Shown: piece by piece, positions 1-5,109 of the stretch
Layout: each line of letters begins with the position of its first letter
Numbering within the stretch: position 1 is the first letter of the stretch
Assembly: GCA_023144075.1 (NCBI GenBank)
Contig: JAGLGJ010000069.1
Location: forward strand, 1-6,194
Length of the DNA stretch: 6,194 bases
From: Candidatus Bathyarchaeota archaeon
Lineage (GTDB): Archaea; Thermoproteota; Bathyarchaeia; 40CM-2-53-6; RBG-13-38-9
Reading direction: 5' to 3'
The notes under the pieces: generated by a model
Database searches by the model: none
What the model was told of the DNA's origin: nothing
Seen by the model: only the letters and a program-made list of their open reading frames with translations
Translations under genes and position numbers: made by a program

Positions 1-77
1 TCATATCACATGTTGATGTGATCGATGACATTCTGAAGTATTACGAAGCGACAGCCAGAAAGTTCCACAATGTTTGA
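1..77 (+). CDS. rpoN: DNA-directed RNA polymerase subunit N (RPB10 family), C-terminal end only
   Basis: This is the 3' end of a gene that begins before the window. Reading from base 3, the visible 24 residues run I-S-H-V-D-V-I-D-D-I-L-K-Y-Y and end A-R-K-F-H-N-V before a TGA at 75-77. The S-H-V-D-(I/V)-I segment is the stretch that follows the zinc-binding C-C-R-R-M-(L/F) motif in archaeal RpoN, the homologue of eukaryotic RPB10, a small structural subunit of RNA polymerase. The zinc-binding cysteines themselves lie outside the window, so the call rests on this tail plus context: rpoN sits just upstream of eno and rpsB in many archaea. The enolase start follows after 9 nt, which suggests one transcript. 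No rpoK (RPB6) gene lies between them, although one is often found there. Confidence 0.8.
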   Translation, partial: ISHVDVIDDILKYYEATARKFHNV

Positions 78-80
78 GGT
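76..80 (+). promoter_or_regulatory. Shine-Dalgarno site for enolase (GAGGT)
   Basis: GAGGT pairs with the conserved CCUCC-type 3' end of 16S rRNA and lies 6 nt before the GTG at 87. It overlaps the rpoN stop codon, so termination on rpoN would leave a ribosome next to the enolase start. It supports GTG 87 as the true start, since no ATG is available near the conserved N-terminus. Confidence 0.65.
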
Positions 81-86
81 ATAAAG

Positions 87-1334
87 GTGGACAACTCCCA
101 AATAACCCAAGTTAAGGCAAGGAAGATATTCGACAGCAGAGGAAAAGAAGCCATAGAGATAGATGTCATAGCGTCTAATGTATTAGGAAGATCTTCATCT
201 CCTTCAGGTGCTAGTACAGGACGTTGGGAAGTAAGATCCTATCCAGATGGTGGAGTTAAAGAAGCAATAAGATTCATCGAGGACATTGTATCTCCAAAAA
301 TCGTTGGAATCGAACTTGACGTTAAGCAAATTGATCTAGCGCTTCATGAGATCGATAAATCTACGGATTTCAGTAAACTCGGTGGAAATACCGCTTATGC
401 GATATCCTTGGCGACAGCTATAGCAGGGGCAAATTCAAGAGGAGTTCCACTTTTCAATTATTTATCGGAATCTAATCAATCAGAGGTTCCATACCCCCTT
501 GGTAATGTTATAGGTGGAGGTATGCATGCTCGTGGGGGAAAGACAGACATCCAAGAATTCTTAGTTCTTCCAACTAAATCGGAAACTTTTGTTTCAGCTG
601 CAGAAGCTAATATGGGTGTGCATAGGAAGGTGGCTAATCTCCTTGAAAAGAAAGGAGTTGGTGTATCTGGTAGAGGTGATGAAGGCGCATGGGTTGTACC
701 GTTAGAAACAGAACAGGCGTTAGAGATATTGTCTGAAGCTTGCAGCCGGGTTTCGGATGAAACTGGAGTGAGACTAAGAATCGGCCTTGATATGGCAGCC
801 TCAACCCTCTGGGATGAGCAAGAGAAGGCCTACATCTATCAAAGAGATAAAAGGAAAATTCATGAAGACGGTCAAATCGATTTTGTGATTGAACTTGCAA
901 ACAAATTTCATTTAGGATATATTGAAGATCCTGTTCATGAGGAATCATTTGAAGCCTTTTCTGAGATAACAGCCAAAACAAGTAATACTCTAATCTGTGG
1001 TGATGATCTATTCACAACTAATGTTGAAAGGATCAAAAGGGGTATAAAAGAAAAGGCAGGAAATGCTGTGATAATAAAGCCAAATCAGATTGGAACACTA
1101 ACTGATGCTACACAAACAGCAAAAATTTCTAAACAAGCAAATTATATTCCTGTGGTCTCTCATAGGTCAGGAGAGAGCTGTGGCTCCGAGATCTCACATC
1201 TGGCAGTGGCGCTAACAGCTCCTGTAATAAAACTTGGAGTATTAGGTGGAGAAAGAATGGCAAAGATCAATGAATTGATAAGGATCGAAGAAATACTCGG
1301 TGAAGAAGCTAAAATGGCCAAAATAGGAATCTAG
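87..1334 (+). CDS. eno: Enolase (phosphopyruvate hydratase)
   Basis: Cytosolic glycolytic and gluconeogenic enzyme that interconverts 2-phosphoglycerate and phosphoenolpyruvate with Mg2+. The 415-residue product has normal family length. Family landmarks visible in order: D-S-R-G at 16-19; the mobile loop P-S-G-A-S-T-G at 39-45; His147 and Glu157 (Q-E-F); G-D-E-G with Glu199, the usual acid partner; metal ligands Asp235 (G-L-D), Glu280 (I-E-D-P) and Asp306 (G-D-D-L); catalytic base Lys331 in I-K-P-N-Q-I-G; S-H-R-S with His359, Arg360 and Ser361; and Lys382 before G-G-E-R. All residues expected for catalysis are present. The GTG start is chosen from the SD site at 76-80 and because the family N-terminus begins just before the V-K-A-R-K-I-F-D-S-R-G segment. 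It sits 9 nt after rpoN and 8 nt before rpsB, a conserved archaeal order. Confidence 0.97.
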   Translation: MDNSQITQVKARKIFDSRGKEAIEIDVIASNVLGRSSSPSGASTGRWEVRSYPDGGVKEAIRFIEDIVSPKIVGIELDVKQIDLALHEIDKSTDFSKLGGNTAYAISLATAIAGANSRGVPLFNYLSESNQSEVPYPLGNVIGGGMHARGGKTDIQEFLVLPTKSETFVSAAEANMGVHRKVANLLEKKGVGVSGRGDEGAWVVPLETEQALEILSEACSRVSDETGVRLRIGLDMAASTLWDEQEKAYIYQRDKRKIHEDGQIDFVIELANKFHLGYIEDPVHEESFEAFSEITAKTSNTLICGDDLFTTNVERIKRGIKEKAGNAVIIKPNQIGTLTDATQTAKISKQANYIPVVSHRSGESCGSEISHLAVALTAPVIKLGVLGGERMAKINELIRIEEILGEEAKMAKIGI

Positions 1335-1338
1335 GTGA
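1334..1338 (+). promoter_or_regulatory. Shine-Dalgarno site for rpsB (GGTGA)
   Basis: GGTGA begins on the last base of the enolase stop codon and ends 4 nt before the ATG at 1343. It matches the archaeal anti-SD (UCACC). It supports both the chosen rpsB start and translational coupling to eno. Confidence 0.6.
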
Positions 1339-1342
1339 AATA

Positions 1343-2005
1343 ATGAGCACTATAAACAGAGAGGAAATGCCAAAGGCGGAGAATCTTCTACAGCCTCTAG
1401 AAGAGTTACTTGCAGCAGGCCTTCACATAGGAACGAGAGTGAAGACACGTGATATGGAGAAACACATATTCCGGGTCAGACCAGATGGTCTTTTCATACT
1501 TAACATTGGCAAAACAGATGAAAGAATTAGGTTGGGAGCGAAGTTTATCAGCAGATTTGATCCTTCGAAGGTTGTTGTTATATCTTCAAGACTTTACGGT
1601 AGAACTCCAGTAGAAAAATTCTGTGAGTTAACCAGAAGTTTAGCCATAGTTGGACGGTTTATGCCCGGAATCATTTCGAATCCTCTTCAACCAAGACATA
1701 CTGAACCACAACTTGTCATCGTAACAGATCCAAGAGCTGATTTTCAAGCGATCAAAGAAGCCTCAGTAGCTGGAGTTCCTGTAGTCGGACTTTGTGATAC
1801 CGATAATTCATTGAATGGTGTTGATCTTGCTATTCCTGTGAATAATAAAGGTAGAAAAGCTCTTGCAATGGCTTTCTGGCTTCTTGCAAGGCAAGTCCTT
1901 AGAGAAAGGGGCGAGATATCCTCCGATAGTGGAATCTCCCAGACAGTCGATGATTTTGAAACAAAGCTCACAGCTATAACTCCGAAATATGGGTCTGAAG
2001 ATTGA
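1343..2005 (+). CDS. rpsB: 30S ribosomal protein S2 (archaeal/eukaryotic SA type)
   Basis: Structural protein of the small ribosomal subunit, the counterpart of bacterial S2 and eukaryotic SA/S0. The 220-residue product has the archaeal length and lacks the long internal insertion of bacterial S2. Family segments visible: L-L-A-A-G-L-H-I-G-T near residues 22-31; the G-R-F-x-P-G block with S-N-P at 104-114; E-P-x-L-V-I-V-T-D-P-R-A-D at 121-133; A-S-V-A-G-V-P at 140-146; C-D-T-D-N-S at 151-156; and D-L-A-I-P-V-N-N-K-G at 161-170. The last 30 residues or so form a polar, acidic tail. The ATG follows an SD site and starts 8 nt after eno. The stop TGA overlaps the TTG start of the MEMO gene by 4 nt. 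Neighbours match the common archaeal rpoN-eno-rpsB-MEMO order. Confidence 0.97.
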   Translation: MSTINREEMPKAENLLQPLEELLAAGLHIGTRVKTRDMEKHIFRVRPDGLFILNIGKTDERIRLGAKFISRFDPSKVVVISSRLYGRTPVEKFCELTRSLAIVGRFMPGIISNPLQPRHTEPQLVIVTDPRADFQAIKEASVAGVPVVGLCDTDNSLNGVDLAIPVNNKGRKALAMAFWLLARQVLRERGEISSDSGISQTVDDFETKLTAITPKYGSED

Positions 2006-2850
2006 AGATTCGGAAGCCAGCCCAAGCCGGTATGTTCTATGCGGGATCGGCGGCTTCACTCAAAAAAGAATTAGAAAACTGTTTCAAGCACAAGCTCGGT
2101 CCAGGAAAATTACCTAATGGTGAATCCATCTCTCAGAATAGAATCGTGACTTTGGTTTGTCCACATGCTGGATACATGTATTCAGGTCCTGTTGCTGCAA
2201 CAAGCTATTATGAGCTAGCCCGTTATAAAACACCTGATAATATCGTAATCATTGGGCCCAATCATACGGGAATGGGAAGCGCTATTTCCTTAATGAATCG
2301 AGGCGCGTGGGCTACTCCATTGGGTGAAATTCAAATAAATACTGATTTAGCAGACTCAATAATTGAAAATTCAACAATTGTAGATACGGAAGAAGAAGCT
2401 CACATTTACGAGCATTCTATTGAAGTCCAGCTGCCATTCCTACAGTATCTATACGGGAATAATTTCTCATTTGTACCGATTTGTATGATGATGCAAGACC
2501 TCGAAACAAGTAGAGAATTAGGTGAAGCAATTCATAAAGCCTCAAATGGGATGTCCACTATTATAATTGCATCAACTGATATGACTCATTATGAGCCACA
2601 TAGTGTGGCAACTGAGAAAGATATGAATGCTATTCGTGCAATAGAAAATCTGGATGAAAATAAACTTGATGAATTTGTTCACTCCAACTCTATCTCCATG
2701 TGTGGAATTGGACCTGTAATTTCTTCAATAGTCTATTCAAAAAAAGTTGGGGCGATTAAAGCCAAACTCTTATCATACAAAACTAGTGGCGATATCTCAG
2801 GAGATCTATCTTCTGTAGTTGGATATGCAGCTATTTCTGTTACAGTATGA
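2002..2850 (+). CDS. MEMO family protein (AmmeMemoRadiSam protein B type)
   Basis: A 282-residue member of the MEMO family, which shares its fold with LigB-type extradiol dioxygenases and binds a metal at conserved His/Cys residues. The family N-terminus R-x-P-x-x-A-G-x-F-Y is at residues 4-13. Candidate metal ligands are His55 (C-P-H-A-G-Y), His88 (G-P-N-H-T-G) and Cys234 (M-C-G), matching human MEMO His49, His81 and Cys244. E-H-S at 137-139 and S-T-D-M-T-H at 191-196 are also conserved blocks. The start is TTG at 2002: an in-frame TGA at 1996-1998 rules out anything longer, and the next ATG (2032) would cut the conserved motif. It overlaps rpsB by 4 nt (TTGA), a sign of translational coupling. 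The biochemical role is unsettled. Its place between rpsB and mvk recurs in archaea, which hints at, but does not prove, a tie to isoprenoid metabolism. Confidence 0.92.
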   Translation: MKIRKPAQAGMFYAGSAASLKKELENCFKHKLGPGKLPNGESISQNRIVTLVCPHAGYMYSGPVAATSYYELARYKTPDNIVIIGPNHTGMGSAISLMNRGAWATPLGEIQINTDLADSIIENSTIVDTEEEAHIYEHSIEVQLPFLQYLYGNNFSFVPICMMMQDLETSRELGEAIHKASNGMSTIIIASTDMTHYEPHSVATEKDMNAIRAIENLDENKLDEFVHSNSISMCGIGPVISSIVYSKKVGAIKAKLLSYKTSGDISGDLSSVVGYAAISVTV

Positions 2851-2879
2851 CTTTTCAATTGCGAGAGATTCTCAATTGA
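2847..2879 (+). other. Possible 10-codon leader ORF chaining MEMO to mvk
   Basis: An ATG at 2847 overlaps the MEMO stop in the classic ATGA arrangement and opens a 10-codon frame (M-T-F-Q-L-R-E-I-L-N) ending in TGA at 2877-2879. That stop overlaps the probable TTG start of mevalonate kinase at 2876, giving TTGA. Such a chain could carry ribosomes from MEMO to mvk. It has no coding support beyond its position and could be chance. Confidence 0.25.
2855..2879 (+). promoter_or_regulatory. Hairpin around the probable mvk start codon
   Basis: TCAATTG at 2855-2861 pairs perfectly with CAATTGA at 2873-2879 (7 bp). After one mismatch, further pairs form at 2863-2865 with 2869-2871, leaving a tiny loop. 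The 3' arm contains the TTG start proposed for mvk (2876-2878), and the purine stretch GAGAGA (2863-2868), the only SD-like sequence nearby, lies inside. This could restrict initiation unless ribosomes arrive from upstream. The structure is seen in the sequence; the function is inferred. Confidence 0.35.
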
Positions 2880-3862
2880 TAACTGCTACTGCTCCTGCCA
2901 AGGTTATTTTGACGGGAGAACATTTTGTCGTACATGGTCAACCAGCTCTAGCTGCGGCAATTGATATTTATTCAAAAGTTACTGTCAGATCAAATTTACC
3001 AAAAATTATCGAGATATCGTCTTCAGCTCTGGGAACTACAAGCAAATTTTCAATAAAACCATTAGGAAAAAACTCAAATCAAATATCTAATAATGGAGTC
3101 ATGGATCCGTTAAAGCATATTGTAAAAAAAATTTTACAGACGGCGGGGGAAATCGATCGTGGTCTAAAAATTCAAATAGATTCGAAGATTCCTGTAGGAG
3201 TCGGTCTAGGATCTTCAGCGTCAACTGCCGTTTCCACAACTATGGCAGTTGCTCGATATCTAAATCTTGAATTAGAAAAGAATGATATATTTGAGATAGC
3301 TTCAATCCAAGAAAAGTTAATCCATAAAAAACCTTCAGGTATAGATTGCACTACAGCAACTTATGGCGGAGTTATTTTTTTTAAGATAGGCAAAGTTCCT
3401 GAATATCTTAAACCAAACAACAGTATCAATATTGTGATAGGCGATACAAGAAGTAAAAGATCCACTGGAGATCTAGTTACTAAGGTAACTCAACGTGTAA
3501 ATCTAGGTAACGGAGAAATTAGTCGAATAAGCAAATCTGCTGGGAAACTGACTATGGAGGCGGTAAAATCTTACCGGAAAGGCGATTTTGACAATCTAGG
3601 TAAGTTAATGAATAAAAACCAAAAATTCCTACAAAAAATTGGTGTATCAACTGTCCAGCTTGATCGATTGGTGAACGTCGCACAACATGCAGGAGCCTTG
3701 GGAGCAAAATTGACTGGCGCTGGAGGGGGGGGATGTATGATAGCTCTATGTCGACCCGACAATAAATACAAAGTCGCTAATGCTATAGAAAATGCAGGTG
3801 GCAGATCCTATATTGTTTCAATTGATACTACAGGTGTAAAAAGTGAAAATCTCTCTACATAA
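2876..3862 (+). CDS. mvk: Mevalonate kinase (GHMP kinase family)
   Basis: Phosphorylates mevalonate with ATP to 5-phosphomevalonate in the archaeal isoprenoid pathway. With the TTG at 2876 the product has 328 residues. GHMP motifs: N-terminal A-P-A-K-V-I-L-T-G-E-H at about 6-16, with Lys9 as the expected catalytic lysine; the ATP loop P-V-G-V-G-L-G-S-S-A-S at 106-116; Glu146, likely a Mg2+ ligand; P-S-G-I-D with Asp157 as the likely catalytic base; and the C-terminal K-L-T-G-A-G-G-G-G-C at 279-288. V-V-H-G-x-P-A-L-A after the first motif favours mevalonate kinase over other GHMP members. Upstream in-frame starts at TTG 2819 and ATG 2825 would add 19 or 17 residues that do not resemble the family and would overlap MEMO by about 30 nt; 2876 fits the usual short N-terminus. 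The first motif has A-P-A-K where A-P-G-K is usual. No isopentenyl phosphate kinase gene follows. Confidence 0.93.
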   Translation: MITATAPAKVILTGEHFVVHGQPALAAAIDIYSKVTVRSNLPKIIEISSSALGTTSKFSIKPLGKNSNQISNNGVMDPLKHIVKKILQTAGEIDRGLKIQIDSKIPVGVGLGSSASTAVSTTMAVARYLNLELEKNDIFEIASIQEKLIHKKPSGIDCTTATYGGVIFFKIGKVPEYLKPNNSINIVIGDTRSKRSTGDLVTKVTQRVNLGNGEISRISKSAGKLTMEAVKSYRKGDFDNLGKLMNKNQKFLQKIGVSTVQLDRLVNVAQHAGALGAKLTGAGGGGCMIALCRPDNKYKVANAIENAGGRSYIVSIDTTGVKSENLST

Positions 3863-3930
3863 AAGTAAATATCATTGTTCTCCAAAATGATTTTAAATTT
3901 AATATTAACTTAACTTAGGAAGATAAGTGA
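3863..3930 (+). promoter_or_regulatory. Intergenic region with TATA-like promoter for fni
   Basis: This 68-nt gap is the first real break in the cluster. TTTTAAATTTAATA at 3891-3904 resembles an archaeal TATA box, with purine-rich AAAATGA just upstream as a possible BRE. A start about 25 nt downstream would fall near 3920-3925, giving a very short leader. GGAAGAT at 3918-3924 is a weak SD candidate and GTGA lies directly before the ATG. No tRNA, strong terminator or small gene is visible. Confidence 0.4.
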
Positions 3931-5025
3931 ATGAAAATAGAGAAGAGAAAAAAAGATCATTTGGAAATATCTATCAAAGAAAGTGTCATTTCGGACACTA
4001 GTGCAGGATTCGAAGATATTACTTTAATCCATCGAACACTTTCTGAACTCGATTTGTCTGATATAGATACATCACTTAGAATCTTTGAACGTATGCTTGA
4101 TGTGCCACTAGTAATTGAGTCAATGACAGGAGGCACCGCTAAGGCAATTAAGGTAAACAAGATGCTCGCCTTGTGTGCTGAACAATACGGTTTGGGAATA
4201 GGTGTTGGAAGTCAGAGAGCGGCCATTGAAAATCCAAACTTGAAAAAAACTTATCGTGTGGTTAGAGATTTCGCTCCCAACGCTTTGGTTTTCGCTAATA
4301 TTGGTTGTCCACAGCTTTCAAAGAATTATGGTGTTGAAGAAGCAAAGATGGCTATAGAAATGGTGGAGGCAGATGCTTTGATGATACATTCCAATCCACT
4401 TCAGGAATCGGTACAGTTCGAAGGTGAACCAAATTTTAATGGAGTACTTTTAAAAATTCAAGAAATATGTTCCAATTTAAAAATCCCAATAGTCCTTAAG
4501 GAGACAGGATCTGGAATTTCTGCGGAAATGGCTTCACTCATAGAGAAAACAGGTGTAAAGGGTATCGATGTTGCAGGACTAGGTGGAACCAGTTGGTCTC
4601 TAGTAGAATATTTCAGAGCTATCAAAGCAGGGAGAACCATCCAACAGAGATTAGGAAATACTTTCAGAAATTGGGGAATACCGACTTGTGTAAGCCTTGT
4701 AGAGGCAACAAAAAAAACTAATCTAATAGTGATTTCATCAGGAGGCTTGAGGACCGGACTCGACATAGCCAAATCAATAGCACTCGGAGCTTCAGCTGGA
4801 GGTATGGCATTGCCTATACTAAAGGCGGCTACTCAAGGCTACAAGTTTCTTAATGAAATGGTGGAAACTCTAATTCAAGAATTAAGATTAAGCATGTTTC
4901 TTGTAGGTGCCAAGGATGTTGGTATGCTGCGAAAAGTGCCCTTGATCATTAAAGGCGATACGGCCAATTGGCTGAATGAAAGAGGATATTCTACTGAAGA
5001 ATATGCACAACGAACACTTCGGTAG
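3931..5025 (+). CDS. fni: Type 2 isopentenyl-diphosphate delta-isomerase (FMN-dependent)
   Basis: Interconverts isopentenyl and dimethylallyl diphosphate using reduced FMN and Mg2+, supplying the DMAPP primer for archaeal lipid chains. The 364-residue product has family length and a TIM-barrel pattern. Visible blocks: R-K-K-D-H-L-E-I at 6-13; I-H-R-T-L-S-E-L-D-L at 33-42; M-T-G-G at 65-68; G-V-G-S-Q-R-A-A at 91-98; A-N-I-G at 122-125; H-S-N-P-L-Q-E at 153-159; E-G-E at 164-166; K-E-T-G-S-G-I-S at 190-197; D-V-A-G-L-G-G-T-S-W at 213-222; and I-S-S-G-G-L-R at 268-274, a phosphate-binding segment for FMN. Gln158, Glu159, His153 and Trp222 align with the residues known as important in Sulfolobus shibatae IDI-2 (Q160, E161, H155, W225). 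Minor deviations are E-G-E for the usual E-G-D and T-G-S for the usual V-G-F. The ATG at 3931 lies 68 nt after mvk and may have its own promoter. Confidence 0.96.
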   Translation: MKIEKRKKDHLEISIKESVISDTSAGFEDITLIHRTLSELDLSDIDTSLRIFERMLDVPLVIESMTGGTAKAIKVNKMLALCAEQYGLGIGVGSQRAAIENPNLKKTYRVVRDFAPNALVFANIGCPQLSKNYGVEEAKMAIEMVEADALMIHSNPLQESVQFEGEPNFNGVLLKIQEICSNLKIPIVLKETGSGISAEMASLIEKTGVKGIDVAGLGGTSWSLVEYFRAIKAGRTIQQRLGNTFRNWGIPTCVSLVEATKKTNLIVISSGGLRTGLDIAKSIALGASAGGMALPILKAATQGYKFLNEMVETLIQELRLSMFLVGAKDVGMLRKVPLIIKGDTANWLNERGYSTEEYAQRTLR

Positions 5026-5109
5026 ATTCATCACAAAATAATTTAATTGGAGATTATTAGTTTTTTATTAATTAGTTGCTAATAGATCATGTTTATAGGC
5101 GTATGAGTC
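5026..5109 (+). promoter_or_regulatory. Intergenic region: possible T-rich terminator and promoter for HMG-CoA reductase
   Basis: This 84-nt AT-rich gap holds a T6 run at 5061-5066, which could serve as an archaeal T-tract terminator for fni. The overlapping stretch TTTTATTAATTAG (5063-5075) could instead be a TATA element, which would put a transcript start near 5090-5095 and leave a leader of roughly 15-20 nt. There is no clear SD site before the ATG at 5110. A 5-bp inverted repeat, ATTAG/CTAAT (5071-5083), is too weak to interpret. No gene is seen in the gap. Confidence 0.35.

Noticed and set aside
5..22. Perfect 7-bp inverted repeat ATCACAT/ATGTGAT with a 4-nt loop
   Set aside because: It lies inside the conserved S-H-V-D-V-I-D coding stretch of rpoN, far from a start, so it is probably a result of the codons.
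634..981. Open frame of 115 codons on the minus strand inside enolase
   Set aside because: It lies wholly within a gene with every catalytic residue intact and shows no recognisable protein pattern; it is a frame shadow.
1744..2059. Two overlapping minus-strand open frames across the rpsB/MEMO junction
   Set aside because: Both oppose well-supported genes, have unlikely compositions and no recognisable domain.
2819..2875. Longer mevalonate kinase starts at TTG 2819 or ATG 2825
   Set aside because: They add 17-19 residues without family resemblance and overlap the conserved MEMO end; family members begin a few residues before A-P-x-K. They cannot be fully excluded.
3725..3732. Run of eight G in mvk, considered as a frameshift site or internal ribosome site
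   Set aside because: The reading frame is intact and the run encodes the conserved glycine-rich motif K-L-T-G-A-G-G-G-G-C, so it is explained by codon choice.
5056..5083. ATTAG/CTAAT repeats near the T6 run as a hairpin terminator or operator
   Set aside because: The arms are only 5 bp of AT-rich sequence in an AT-rich spacer; too weak to separate from chance.
5103..5105. Upstream ATG as the HMG-CoA reductase start
   Set aside because: It is out of frame with the conserved product; the in-frame codon at 5104-5106 is TGA, leaving ATG 5110.
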